64,000 nt of DNA from NCBI GenBank assembly GCA_036927565.1, contig JAYESD010000001.1, forward strand, positions 113,503,110 to 113,567,109, written 5' to 3'. A program made the position numbers and the translations under genes. Below are positions 1 to 11,550 of the stretch, piece after piece. The stretch comes from Tuctoria greenei (lineage: Eukaryota; Streptophyta; Magnoliopsida; Poales; Poaceae). Every line of letters begins with the position of its first letter. The stretch's first letter is position 1. The notes below the pieces were generated by a model, which did no database searches, was not told the DNA's origin, and saw only the letters and a list, made by a program, of their open reading frames with translations.

Positions 1-1008
1 CCATCCACACACCAAGCTTGCTTAGATCATCTATTACCATACCATGTTTAACCAGTTCATGTTAACCATAATCTCATCCATGCATAATTAAATTGAGTGA
101 TATAGTTGTTTCCATCCCAGTTGATTAAGCGAAGCAAAAAGGTAAAAACCCTTCCCGACTCTCTACCATAAATTCCAGGTGACAAGGGTGGTTTAACAAG
201 TCTAGTAAACTTCCTATCATAGGATTCCCATCAAATTGACACAGCATGCAAGTTCGCAAACAAAACACTTATTTTAAAAACAGGATCAATATGCTTCAAG
301 GACACTTGCCTTGCTCTTGCTGTTGATTAGGGTCAAAGCCTTCAACCTCTTGATGCTGTAGATCCTCCGCGGCACTTTCTAGCGCAAATCCGTCTAATCC
401 ACACAATAAACATACAAGACAAGAAACACAATCAAAGAGTGCACAAATATTACTCAATATGACATGACATGCATGATTGATGCAATGCAAGGTAGAACTT
501 GTTACTAGATTGCTTTTAATGATCACTAACTAGTTCTAATAGATTATAACAAGTTTATACAGGTTTGGGGTTGATTAGATCAAATTTTAGAATTAATTCA
601 ACACAATTTAACCAGAAAGATCGGACTAGTCCGCTAGGGACCAGACAAGTCCGCACTTGACGAGATCAGCATATTAGGGTTTTCTAGATCGACGTGAATT
701 TGGAGATTAGGGGTTGAATTCACATAAGGAAAAGAGAATAGAAGGTATACCAGGTGTTTAGAACTCCAATGAACCAAGAAACTTGGAGGTAACACTTGGA
801 TCTTGATGATCTAGGGTTGGTGATGAACTTGGAGATGAATTGGTGGTGAAGGACGAAACTTGGTGGAGATCTTGATCCTCCTTTGTTTTCTCCTCTTCTT
901 CTTCTTGTTTGGAATCTTCTCCTCCCTCCTTGATGGTGGCTCCCCACGAACTAGGGTTTGGGTGGGTGGAAAAGTGGCAAATAGATGTCAACTCAAGGGA
1001 TTGGGCTG

Positions 1009-1017
1009 TTTATATAG
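1009..1017 (-). promoter_or_regulatory. LTR TATA box (Tekay-A, first copy)
   Basis: The plus strand reads GTTTATATAGAGG, which is CTATATAAAC on the minus strand. It lies between the CGGAC-rich array upstream in minus orientation and a presumed transcribed leader. The same site is intact at 41279-41287 but mutated near 13437 and 33686. The call is by position and sequence only. Confidence 0.6.
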
Positions 1018-1182
1018 AGGTGGGGGCTAGGGTTAGATGGATCTCGAGTTTTGGGATGAGTAGAGGCCGGTTTAGAGTCCCACATGGGCTCTAAAAGAGT
1101 TAGGCACGACGTCCCTAGGCCCACTTAACGTGAAACCCAAGAAACAAGTCGTAAAACAAAAGGTCAATCTCGGAGTCACGAA

Positions 1183-1505
1183 ATATCGGACAAGTCCGGA
1201 TAGGACCGGACTAGTCCGAAGTCGTCCAGAGAGAAAATCGGACAAGTCTGGCCAAAAATCGGACAAGTTCGATCTTAGTCAGAAAGGAAAACGGACAGGT
1301 CCGCTGGAACACTAGACTAGTCCGGAAAAGTCCAGGGACTTAGCAAATTTCCAAGGATTCATGGAATATCGGACTAGTCCGCACAAAATTGGACAAGTCC
1401 GAAAGTTTCCAGAGCCAAAATCGGACTAGTCCGCAGCAAAAACGGACAAGTCCGTTTTTCGTCAGAGAGAAATCGGACTAGTTCTCAGTAAAATCGGACT
1501 ACTCC
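1183..1505. repeat. Array of inverted CGGAC half-sites in LTR U3
   Basis: About 13 copies of CGGACTAGTCCG or close variants such as CGGACAAGTCCG lie in about 320 bp. The first form is a perfect 12-bp palindrome. The array ends about 170 bp upstream of the TATA box in minus orientation. A further pair of the motif is at 622-660, on the other side of the TATA box. Equivalent arrays are at 13610-13995, 33860-34160 and 41450-41780. Confidence 0.85.
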
Positions 1506-2337
1506 GCACTTTCCTGCGTTTTAAGTGCGGTTTTGCTCCAAATCAATTTTAAATGCTCCGAATCAATTTTAAACTCGTTCCTCTTGTTGTGGGCTAATGT
1601 TAAACATGTATATGAGTGCATGTAGGGCATGATGCATGAAAATGAGGGTGTTATAGGTCCTCTGGGAGAACATCCGGACCTCTCCGGGAGGGTCCGGGAA
1701 GTTCAAATACACTTCATACAGTCACCGTACTAAAAGTATAAATACCTACCCTGGGTTAGTACAGGATGTATAGCACACTTAGCTTGATCGCATACCCTAA
1801 GTGTGTCCTTGTCTCCACTGTAATCTGGACCTATTATGAAAGACATTGTTGTGTGGAAACAGACTCCATGTGCATTTATTTTTTGCACAAGGCTCGATCT
1901 ATCAAATTGTTGTTTTTAACCTTCTTTTCTATAATGAAGTTGTGCAATTCTTTTTTAGTTTTTACCCAAGTTATTCATATGCGTTGCAAGTTATATTGTT
2001 GATTTCTCTGGGCCTTAACATGTTGTATAGTCTACTTGCCCGAACACCAAGCAAACATAGGTTCGGAGTGTTCTATCGACTTAGCTTGGTCCTGCACCCT
2101 AAGTACGCCACTCTACCTACACCCCGGTAGGCCTCAGTAGGGTGAGTACTAAAAAAGCATATGGGTCCGGAAGGGTTATATCAATATACTTGTTACCATA
2201 TCGAGTTACTTCGCATTAAAAACTTGAATAAGAAAAATATGTCACAAACGATTTATAGACAAGAGGAAAAATTCTACTTTTTTCTTGTATTTAATGTGCA
2301 GGAAAAACAGAAATTCATAGTGGTGGTGGATGACACC

Positions 2338-2551
2338 GGAGCTACTAAGCTCCGACATCCTCCATGTGGGCCCGCCGTCGATGTTTAATATGTTGGCGCC
2401 GAAGCTACAAAGCTCCGACAACCCCTGGGGGGCCTACCTTCAACTATTCATGCGGCGCCATTAGGAGCTACCAAGCTCTGATAAATCGTTAGGGGTCCGC
2501 TATCGACGTTTTATACGTTGATGGTGGGTACTGTCGGAGCTACCAAGCTCC
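2338..2551. repeat. Hairpin repeat cluster, Tat-1 unit A
   Basis: Four short dyads start near 2338, 2400, 2464 and 2536, spaced 62-72 bp apart. Two match GGAGCT-NNNN-AGCTCC exactly, with loops ACTA and ACCA. The other two have one changed base in the stem (loops ACAA and ACCA). Between them are GTCGAC-like motifs and CCCC/GGGG-rich stretches. The cluster is repeated in unit B (6495-6708) and in Tat-2 (51967-52265). It lies downstream of the antisense gene, i.e. between pol and the aORF in element orientation. Confidence 0.8.
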
Positions 2552-2846
2552 GCCAATCCCAGGGAGCCTGCCGTCGACGTGTTAGAAATGAAGATTTTGA
2601 ACGTAAAATCTACAAGTGCGAAGCATTCAAGTCATCCATATACTGTCAAATCCTTTGGTACATGCACACACTTCAATTGTGCAAATATACTAGGGGGGCC
2701 AACAAGACAGAGGACACTATATAAAAGACAAAAAAAGAATAAAATGAAGTTCATGGCAAAGTGGATTTCATTAATTCGAAGCATTGGATTACAAAATTGG
2801 GGTTACAGTAGAAGGCAAAAGGAAGATGTCCTAGCTACTGGAGGAT

Positions 2847-5800
2847 CTAAGTCCTGCGAAAGAATGTGGCGACTTTCTTGGCAACTTCTTGGACGCTGGT
2901 CTTGGCGGAATCCTCCTCTTCAGCAACGGGACCTTGGAGCACCGTGTTGAGAGAGAATTGAGGATCTCGACTAACATAACACGTTAGCACATACTCTGCG
3001 ACATTTGTGGCCAAAGATTTCCCCTCTGTCTCCAGCTGGTACGCAATGATGTCACCCATTGCGTCAAGTTTGCCGCTAGAAGCATTGAGGGCCACTAGTG
3101 CTCTGTTCAAGTCTAGCTCCGGATTGTCCAGACGTACAGGACTGAAGCCTAATGGCGTCAGCGCATCGTTGGCTCATCCTAAGAAGTCCCATACTTGGAT
3201 GGACTCAGTCTCCTTCAAGCTCTGCAGCTCCTCCAGCGACTTCCGAGTGGATGCAGGCTCTGGACCTTCCCAAGAGAGGCGCTCGACCAATTTGGCATGC
3301 TGCTGCATATTCTCAGCAACTTGTTTCTCACAATCGGTCAGCTCCGTCTCCCGGAGGTGGCTGCGGTTCCGCCTTTCCACCAGGTCTTTTTCCCTACCTC
3401 TCACCTTCCCTTCCCTGGTGGCAACATCATCTTATCTTTTCGAGAGCCCTTGCTCTAGTTTCCAGTACTTCTCCTTCTCCTCTTTGAGCCATAGATCCAG
3501 CTTTTTGCTACGATCTGCCAAATTCTGCTCACCTAGAGTCAATATCTGGGTGACCTCCGCCTCCCTCTTAACAACATCCTCCTGCTGCTCCAGGAGCTTT
3601 TCTTCCCTCGTCTCAAGGTCCACTCGGCGCTACAGGAGGACCTCATACAATTCATTGAGGTTTTCGTGATGCTCATTAGCAGCATCACGCCTCTCCTTGG
3701 CTTGCTCAAGGATCTCCCTAGAGTTAGCGTCGAGCGCCCTGATGGCGGCTTCCTTCTCTTCCAGCAGCTTGTCCCAGTATTCCAACCGGGCCTTCTCCCT
3801 CTTGATCCACTCTTTCTGATCAGCCAGCCTTATCTATGCAAGCCTGGTCTTGAAGTAGAGTCTGTTGCACCAACGCATCAAGGTTTTGCGCTCCTCCTCC
3901 AGAGCTTTGCTCTCATGATCGAAGGAGAGTTGGACTTGTCGGAGGCTCGAGCAGGCGTTTTCTATGGACAACGCCAGAGGGATAGGCTTCGGACCTACTG
4001 GGACCAACTTCGCAGGCTCTAAAGGATTTTCCATCACAAAAATTGGGTCCCACTCTACAAGGGTGGTTCCCTGAGCTCCTGCCGCACTAGGGCCTCTCTC
4101 AGGAAGCCCTTCAGCAGCGGCAGAAGAAGAACCTACTGACGGAACTCCAACCTCCGGACCGGAAGTCGAAGGTGCTGCTTCTGGGTATTTAATTACTGGC
4201 TCCGAGGGTGGAGGAACTGTCGCCACCACTTCATGCTGCTTCAGCTCTAGGCCAGACACCTCCGACGCAGCTATCACCGGGACAGCGGCTGGAGCTTCAT
4301 CCGGTGCCCCTAACACCTCCGGCTCAAACGCCGACGCATCATTCACTTCTAGTTCAACGACCAAAGCTTCAAAAACTTCCGGCTCAGCCACTGGACCTTC
4401 AACAACTTATGTCCCAAGGGCCGGAGCTTCAACCATCTCCGGCTCGATGGCCGGGACTTCAATTTCCTCTGGCTTAGCGGCCAGGGCTTTAACGACTTCC
4501 TGTTCAACGACAGAAGCTTCAGACACCTCCGGCTCTAGTACTGGAGCATCAGCCTCTGGCACTATTGTCTGAGGTACACCTTCAACTTCTTCCCCGTGGA
4601 CCGGCGCTACCATGGGAGCTTCCAGTGAGGAATCTGGATCCAAATCCACGACAGCTGGCGCCGAAGCTGCTGTGACTTCTGCCACCACATGAGGAGGAGG
4701 CTCGGTGCTTGAAGCTGGAGCATCAGCATGCGCAGCCACAGTCACTGCAATAGATATCGAAGTTCCTGACCCTTTCTTCGACACCATGAAATAAAAGGAT
4801 GAGAAGATTAAAGACATAGCAAAAACAGGACTTGCATTTTAAGGTGAGCACTCGATGCTTACCTAGGGATGCTACTGCCCCAGTCGACTAGTAACCTCTT
4901 CTTCTGAGGCCCGGAGCCAGATCCCACCATGTCTGGAGAGACATCGACTTCGGACCTCAGCTGAGGACCACTTGCAGCAGTCGGAGTCCCCTCAGTCGGA
5001 GCTTCTCATGGCCGGGAAGAACTCCCAGAAATGTAGCTCTTAGCCGGCACTGAAGTCGGTGTTGACTGCTCGGAGCTAGCGCCTTTCAAAGACGCCTGCG
5101 TTGGAGAATATGCAGCCACGGAAGACCTCCTCTGCCGGGGAGAAGGAGCCGTTGTAGAGGGAGCAGCCTTGACGGACCTCCCATCAACATGCTTCAACTT
5201 CCTCTTCCAGTTGGAGGGTTTGACTGGCTCTTTGTCCTCGTCGATGTCTTCAACCCTGCGGCTCGGGGCGGAGGTAGGCCCTCCTTCGGAAGCTCCGGGG
5301 ATTACCACCCTGGAGGTCGGATGCCTCTCCACCTGGCAAAGGTCATCAAGCGCCGACATCTTCCTCCGGAGCTCTTTGCTAAACTGTGGCTCCATGTTCA
5401 GAGGAATGAAAGCAGCCGGCGGAACCAAGTTGTCTTCGTCGACGTTTATCCCATGCTGGAATTTCTTGAGATAAAGCTTCAGAGCTTCGTCATCCAAGTC
5501 GGACTTCGGACCAGTTTTAATCCGGTCATCATCCATCACGCTGTTGAGGGCCCAGGCGAGCTTCTCCCTCTTCCTCAACGGAGCCCATCTGTTGATGAGG
5601 AAGTTGCAGAAGACAATCTGAGGGGTCACTCCATCCTCCACGCATTCGCATATCCTGGTCAAGATAGGGTTGAAGGCATCTGACAGCTCCGGAACTACAC
5701 TCCAAGCATCGGTGTCAACGTTGGGGAGTCCTTGGGGCAGCTCCAACCTCTCGTGCTCCTCCTCTGCAATGATGACCTAGTCCTTCTTCCAGTCATCCCA

Positions 5801-5857
5801 TTTGTCGAAAGGGAATGACTTCATGTACTTGAAGGGGAAGTTCTTGCGCTTCACGAA
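2847..5857 (-). pseudogene. Tat antisense ORF (aORF), unit A, 5'-truncated and broken
   Basis: This is the same gene as the copy at 7005-10403, but its start was removed by the duplication junction. Reading down the minus strand there is a folded N-terminal part (about 5857-5006, including a 246-residue open stretch). A former intron lies near 4862-4785, followed by an Ala/Pro/Glu/Val-rich region (about 4789-3834) and a charged helical coiled-coil tail to 2847. The second exon keeps one frame but is interrupted by several stop codons. The intron acceptor position reads CAT instead of CAG. It cannot make a full protein. The N-terminal part resembles the putative gypsy-type transposon protein family (PF04195). 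The assignment is from sequence pattern only. Confidence 0.7.
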
Positions 5858-6494
5858 GTTCAAATACACTTCATACAGTCACCGTACTAAAAGTATAAAT
5901 ACCTACCCTGGGTTAGTACAAGATGTATAGCACACTTAGCTTGATCCCATACCCTAAGTGTGTCCTTGTCTCCACTGTAATCTGGACCTATTATGAAAGA
6001 CATTGTTGTGTGAAAACAGACTCCATGTGCATTTATTTTTTGCACAAGGCTCGATCTATCAAATTGTTGTTTTTAACCTTCTTTTCTATAATGAAGTTGT
6101 GCAATTATTTTTTAGTTTTTACCCAAGTTATTCATATGCGTTGCAAGTTATATTGTTGATTTCTCTGGGCCTTAACATGTTGTATAGTCTACTTGCCCGA
6201 ACACCAAGCAAACATAGGTTCGGAGTGTTCTATCGACTTAGCTTGGTCCTGCACCCTAAGTACGCCACTCTACCTACACCCCGGTAGGCCTCAGTAGGGT
6301 GAGTACTAAAAAAGCATATGGGTCCGGAAGGGTTATATCAATATACTTGTTACCATATCGAGTTACTTCGCATTAAAAACTTGAATAAGAAAAATATGTC
6401 ACAAACGATTTATAGACAAGAGGAAAAATTCTACTTTTTTATTGTATTTAATGTGCAGGAAAAACAGAAATTCATAGTGGTGGTGGATGACACT

Positions 6495-6708
6495 GGAGCT
6501 ACTAAGCTCCGACATCCTCCATGTGGGCCCGCCGTCGATGTTTAATATGTTGGCGCCGAAGCTACAAAGCTCCGACAACCCCTGGGGGGCCTACCTTCAA
6601 CTATTCATGCGGCGCCATTAGGAGCTACCAAGCTCTGATAAATCGTTAGGGGTCCGCTATCGACGTTTTATACGTTGATGGTGGGTACTGTCGGAGCTAC
6701 CAAGCTCT
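6495..6708. repeat. Hairpin repeat cluster, Tat-1 unit B
   Basis: This is the duplicate of the cluster at 2338-2551, shifted by 4157 bp. It keeps the four dyads, although the last reads GGAGCT-ACCA-AGCTCT and so has one mismatched base pair. It is otherwise as described for unit A. Confidence 0.8.
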
Positions 6709-7004
6709 GCCAATCCCAGGGAGCCTGCCGTCGATGTGTTAGAAACGAAGATTTTGAACGTAAAATCTACAAGTGCGAAGCGTTCAAGTCATCCATATAC
6801 TGTCAAATCCTTTGGTACATGCACACACTTCAATTGTGCAAATATACTAGGGGGGCCAACAAGACAGAGGACACTATATTGAAGACAAAAAAAAGAATAA
6901 AATGAAGTTCATGGCAAAGTGGATTTCATTAATTCGAAGCATTGGATTACAAAATTGGGGTTACAGTAGAAGGCAAAAGGAAGATGTCCTAGCTACCGGA
7001 GGAT

Positions 7005-10000
7005 CTAAGTCCTGCGAAAGAATGTGGCGACTTTCTTGGCAACTTCTTGGACGCTGGTCTTGGCGGAATCCTCCTCTTCAGCAACGGGACCTTGGAGCAC
7101 CGTGTTGAGAGAGAATTGAGGATCTCGACTAACATAACACGTTAGCACATACTCTACGACATTTGTGGCCAAAGATTTCCCCTCTGTCTCCAGCTGGTAC
7201 GCAATGATGTCACCCATTGCGTCAAGTTTGCCGCTAGAAGCATTGAGGGCCACTAGTGCTCTGTTCAAGTCTAGCTCCGGATTGTCCAGACGTACAGGAC
7301 TGAAGCCTAATGGCGTCAGCGCATCGTTGGCTCATCCTAAGAAGTCCCATACTTGGATGGACTCGGTCTCCTTCAAGCTCCGCAGCTCCTCCAGCGACTT
7401 CCGAGCGGATGCAGGCTCTGGACCTTCCCAAGAGAGGCGCTCGACCAATTTGGCATGCTGCTGCATATTCTCAGCAACTTGTTTCTCACAATCGGTCAGC
7501 TCCGTCTCCCGGAGGTGGATGCGGTTCCGCCTTTCCACCAGGTCTTTTTCCCTACCTCTCACCTTCCCTTCCCTGGTGGCAACATCATCTTATCTTTTTG
7601 AGAGCCCTTGCTCTAGTTTCCAGTACTTCTCCTTCTCCTCTTTGAGCCATAGATCCAGCTTTTTGCTACGATCTGCCAAATTCTGCTCACCCAGAGTCAA
7701 TATCTGGGTGACCTCCGCCTCCCTCTTAACAACATCCTCCTGCTGCTCCAGGAGCTTTTCTTCCCTCGCCTCAAGGTCCACTCGGCGCTACAGGAGGACC
7801 TCATACAATTCATTGAGGTTTTCGTGATGCTCATTAGCAGCATCACGCCTCTCCTTGGCTTGCTCAAGGATCTCCCTAGAGTTAGCGTCGAGCGCCCTGA
7901 TGGCGGCTTCCTTCTCTTCCAGCAGCTTGTCCCAGTATTCCAACCGGGCCTTCTCCCTCTTGATCCACTCTTTCTGATCAGCCAGCCTTATCTATGCAAG
8001 CCTGGTCTTGAAGTGGAGTCTGTTGCACCAACGCATCAAGGTGTTGCGCTCCTCCTCTAGAGCTTTGCTCTCATGATCGAAGGAGAGTTGGACTTGTCGG
8101 AGGCTCGAGCAGGCGTTTTCTATGGACAACGCCAGAGGGATAGGCTTCGGACCTACTGGGACCAACTTCACAGGCTCTAAAGGATTTTCCATCACAAAAA
8201 TTGGGTCCCACTCTACAAGGGTGGTTCCCTGAGCTCCTGCCGCACTAGGGCCTCTCTCAGGAAGCCCTTCAGCAGCGGCAGAAGAAGAACCTACTGACGG
8301 AACTCCAACCTCCGGACCGGAAGTCGAAGGCGCTGCTTCTGGGTATTTAATTACTGGCTCCGAGGGTGGAGGAACTGTCGCCACCTCTTCATGCTGCTTC
8401 AGCTCTAGGCCAGACACCTCCGGCGCAGCTATCACCGGGACAGCGGCTGGAGCTTCATCCGGTGCCCCTAACACCTGCGGCTCAAACGCCGACGCATCAG
8501 TCACTTCTAGTTCAACGACCAAAGCTTCAAAAACTTCCGGCTCAGCCACTGGACCTTCAACAACTTATGTCCCAAGGGCCGGAGCTTCAACCATCTCCGG
8601 CTCGATGGCCAGGACTTCAATTTCCTCTGGCTTAGCGGCCAGGGCTTTAACGACTTCCTGTTCAACGACAGAAGCTTCAGACACCTCCGGCTCTAGTACT
8701 GGAGCATCAGCCTCTGGCACTGTTGTCTGAGGTACACCTTCAACTTCTTCCCCGTGGACCGGCGCTACCATGGGAGCTTCCAGTAAGGAATCTGGATCCA
8801 AATCCACGACAGCTGGCGCCAAAGCTGCTGTGACTTCTGCCACCACTTGAGGAGGAGGCTCGGTGCTTGAAGCTGGAGCATCAGCATGCGCAGCCACAGT
8901 CACTGCAATAGATATCGAAGTTCCTGACCCTTTCTTCGACACCATGAAATAAAAGGATGAGAAGATTAAAGACATAGCAAAAACAGGACTTGCATTTTAA
9001 GGTGAGCACTCGATGCTTACCTAGGGATGCTACTGCCCCAGTCGACTAGTAACCTCTTCTTCTGAGGCCCGGAGCCAGATCCCACCAAGTCTGGAGAGAC
9101 ATCGACTTCGGACCTCAGCTGAGGACCACTTGCAGCAGTCGGAGTCCCCTCAGTCGGAGCTTCTCATGGCCGAGAAGAACTCCCAGACATGTAGCTCTTA
9201 GCCGGCACTGAAGTCAGTGTTGACTGCTTGGAGCTAGCGCCTTTCAAAGATGCCTGCGTTGGAGAATATGCAGCCACGGAAGACCTCCTCTGCCGGGGAG
9301 AAGGAGCCGTTGTAGAGGGAGCAGCCTTGACGGACCTCCCATCAACATGCTTCAACTTCCTCTTCCAGTTGGAGGGTTCGACTGGCTCTTTGTCCTCGTC
9401 GATGTCTTCAACCTTGCGGCTCGGGGCGGAGGTAGGCCCTCCTTCGGAAGCTCTGGGGATTACCACCCTGGAGGTCGGACGCCTCTCCACCTCGCAAAGG
9501 TATTCAAGCGCCGACATCTTCCTCCGCAGCTCTTTGCTAAACTGTGGCTCCATGTTCAGAGGAATGAAAGCAGCCGGCGGAACCAAGTTGTCTTCGTCGA
9601 CGTTTATCCCATGCTGGAATTTCTTGAGATAAAGCTTCAGAGCTTCGTCATCCAAGTTGGACTTCTGACCAGTTTCAATCCGGTCGTCATCCATCACGCT
9701 GTTGAGGGCCCAGGCGAGCTTCTCCCTCTTCCTCAACGGAGCCCATCTGTTGATGAGGAAGTTGCAGAAGACAATCTGAGGGGTCACTCCATCCTCCACG
9801 CATTCGCATATCCTGGTCAAGATAGGGTTGAAGGCATCTGACAGCTCCGGAACTACACTCCAAGCATCGGTGTCAACGTTGGGAGTCCTTGGGGCAGCTC
9901 CAACCTCTCGTGCTCCTCCTCTGCAATTATGACCTAGTCCTTCTTCCAGTCATCCCATTTGTCGAAAGGGAATGACTTCATGTACTTGAAGGGGAAGTTC

Positions 10001-10403
10001 TTGCGCTTCACGAAATAGTAGAAACCAAGAAGCTCAGTCCCCTTGCCGGTGGTGTGGACAGTGAAGAAAGTACAAAACAGCTTGATGCAGGGGGGAACAC
10101 CCACCCACATCTCGCAAAAGTGGACGAAGGTCGCCACTAGCAGAAGAGAATGGGGGCCAAGATGATACAGCTGGAGACCGTAAAAGTCCAGCAGCATTTA
10201 AAGAAAGGTTGAAAAGGTGGAATCAATCCCACCATGGCGTACGTAGAGAAGTACACCATGTCGCCATTATGCTCCTTCTTGAATGGGAGCTCGCCGGCGC
10301 AGATCAGGTGGCTTAAGGAGTCACTGGACCAACCCATATAGGTTCGGACCTTCATCAAGTCGTCTTTTCTCTTGAGGCGGTTCTTGGGAAGACCCAACTC
10401 CAT
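7005..10403 (-). pseudogene. Tat antisense ORF (aORF), unit B, full span but broken
   Basis: The start is the ATG at 10403 (MELGLPKNR...), which aligns with the ATG at 48269 in Tat-2. Exon 1 holds a globular domain containing the stretch LDFYGLQLYHLGPHS...FCEMWVGVPP, typical of PF04195 putative gypsy-type transposon proteins. It runs into an Arg/Lys/Ser-rich linker ending near 9021. A former 78-bp intron lies at about 9020-8943, with a good donor and a lost acceptor. Exon 2 encodes an Ala/Pro/Glu/Val-rich region, then a long coiled coil ending in VATFFRRT at 7005. Damage includes frameshifts near 10210 and 9881, an in-frame TAG at about 9932, and about six in-frame stops in exon 2. It lies antisense to the Tat-1 element. 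A function in the living element is unknown. The DNA-binding or chromatin role sometimes suggested for such proteins is not shown here. Confidence 0.75.
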
Positions 10404-10920
10404 CGCAGCAAAGTGGAGCGAAGGAAGAGAAAGCTAGGCAAAGTTTGGGAGGCTCTGAGCGCAAGTTTGATCGAAAGCGTAAAGAGTCCTCAAACCGCAC
10501 ATACTTTCCTTCTTAAGTAAGCCTTCGCGACGCTTGGATGGAAACCGCAACAAGAGTGGGGTCACACTTCAAAAATCTACCCCGTCCATGATGAATGGGA
10601 CTGGGGCCACCCCGACGAATAGATCGAGGTTATTACCCCATGCGAAACTTGTCATGATGGGCGGCGGGAGACCCAAAGGCGGCACCCTGACAAGGCCCTC
10701 GGAACCGATACGGTTTTCGTATTGGGAACTGGCGACCTTCAATTGCGTGAGATTTGCACTCAAAGATCTCAGTTGCCGCATTCATAACAAGCCACGCGGG
10801 GATGGTTTAACCCCGAACCATCGCCCGAACGGTACATTAGGAGACTTTTGAAGTTGAAGCGCGACAATCAAGGATGGCCCCACCTTTGGTAGAATAACTT
10901 AACCCAAAGGGTTTCACCCA
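10404..10920. other. Non-coding stretch between aORF start and polypurine tract
   Basis: There is no credible gene. The segment is conserved with 47746-48268 of Tat-2 in inverted orientation, including a shared block around CTTCTTAAGTAAGCC near 10510. It would be the promoter and leader of the antisense gene and the 3' untranslated region of the element. The 105-residue plus-strand open stretch at 10534-10851 is not conserved as protein, so I reject it. Confidence 0.5.
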
Positions 10921-10925
10921 GAGGT

Positions 10926-10940
10926 AGGCCTGGGGGCAAC
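10926..10940 (+). other. Polypurine tract of Tat-1
   Basis: The sequence AGGCCTGGGGGCAAC lies immediately before the LTR start at 10941. The Tat-2 counterpart on the minus strand reads GGCCTGGGGGCCAC before TGTCGATACCC. It would prime plus-strand DNA synthesis. Confidence 0.6.
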
Positions 10941-11129
10941 TTTTGGTACCCTGCGTACCGGGTACCCTATGATTCCCCAAGAAGTGCGAGAGAGGTCTAC
11001 CCATCAAAGATGAAGGTCTCCTCAGGCCTCACGTGTTATATTACACCAGACCTGCATCCCTCATATGGGTAGCTCTGGGATTGTCACGTGTAATGTTAAT
11101 CCTAAGCTAAACTCCCAACACAGGGAAGC

Positions 11130-11270
11130 TCCGCGATCTACATGAGTATAATGACCCCGAACATAACCCCCAGCAGAGGGAAGCTCCGGTGTCGATACGT
11201 CTATAGCGGTTCCGGAGCTACCTCCCCGCATAGGGAAGCTCTAAAGCTGCCACGTGTGGAGCCTCTGGAC
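11130..11270. repeat. Tat-1 U3 repeat units upstream of TATA
   Basis: Three degenerate units share AGGGAAGCTCC (the last one reads AGGGAAGCTCT). They are spaced about 55-75 bp apart and end about 270 bp before the TATA box. The Tat-2 LTR has clearer units of about 55 bp at 47473-47690. Confidence 0.55.
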
Positions 11271-11540
11271 CTTCATCATCAATGAATACATTGGCGGATC
11301 TCCTTCAGCACGGACATTCAAGGGACAGTTAAAGCGGCAGTTACACGACTTGGCTACATGTTATTAATGCTGTATTAACAACACATGATCAAAGTACTGT
11401 TAATAGATGTAACACAGCCACTAAGGCACGATATGACACTCTTAACCATGCTTAATACTCATCGACGGTGTATTAGGCTATTAAATACGCTAGGGCCACA
11501 TGTCGGGCCAGACAAATGATGTAATGGTCAGTCCTTAGAC

Positions 11541-11550
11541 TATAAAAGGG
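11541..11550 (+). promoter_or_regulatory. Tat-1 LTR TATA box
   Basis: TATAAAAGGG follows GTCCTTAGAC. The homologous site on the minus strand of Tat-2 reads CTATAAAATAG at 47178-47188. This fixes the direction of transcription of the LTR as opposite to the aORF. Confidence 0.65.

Larger units (their letters stand above)
1..1655 (-). repeat. Tekay-A LTR, right-hand part, cut by window start
   Basis: This stretch matches the right-hand 1.6 kb of the complete LTR at 39108-41903 in the same order and orientation. It ends GGTGTTATA where the intact copy ends GGTGTTACA, so the terminal dinucleotide is mutated. The LTR reads on the minus strand. No polypurine tract follows it, so its own internal region has been lost or replaced by the Tat-1 sequence. 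The short reading frames here are not credible genes. The left end lies outside the window. Confidence 0.8.
1701..10014. repeat. Direct tandem duplication, two units of 4157 bp
   Basis: Unit A (1701-5857) and unit B (5858-10014) are collinear and nearly identical, differing by scattered substitutions and two compensating single-base indels. The trinucleotide GAA occurs at the left boundary (1698-1700), the internal junction (5855-5857) and the right boundary (10012-10014). This points to a microhomology-type junction. Unit A lacks the first part of the antisense gene because the junction cuts it. Sequence beyond 10014 is single-copy here, and its homologue is found in Tat-2. Confidence 0.9.

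Noticed and set aside
1183..1505. CRISPR-like array
   Set aside because: The motif is a short degenerate palindrome with irregular spacing inside plant LTRs. There are no conserved direct repeats with unique spacers and no cas genes.
3007..3669. 220-residue plus-strand frame, repeated at 7165-7827
   Set aside because: It is the reverse-strand shadow of the conserved coiled-coil tail of the antisense gene. The minus reading is conserved with Tat-2 as protein.
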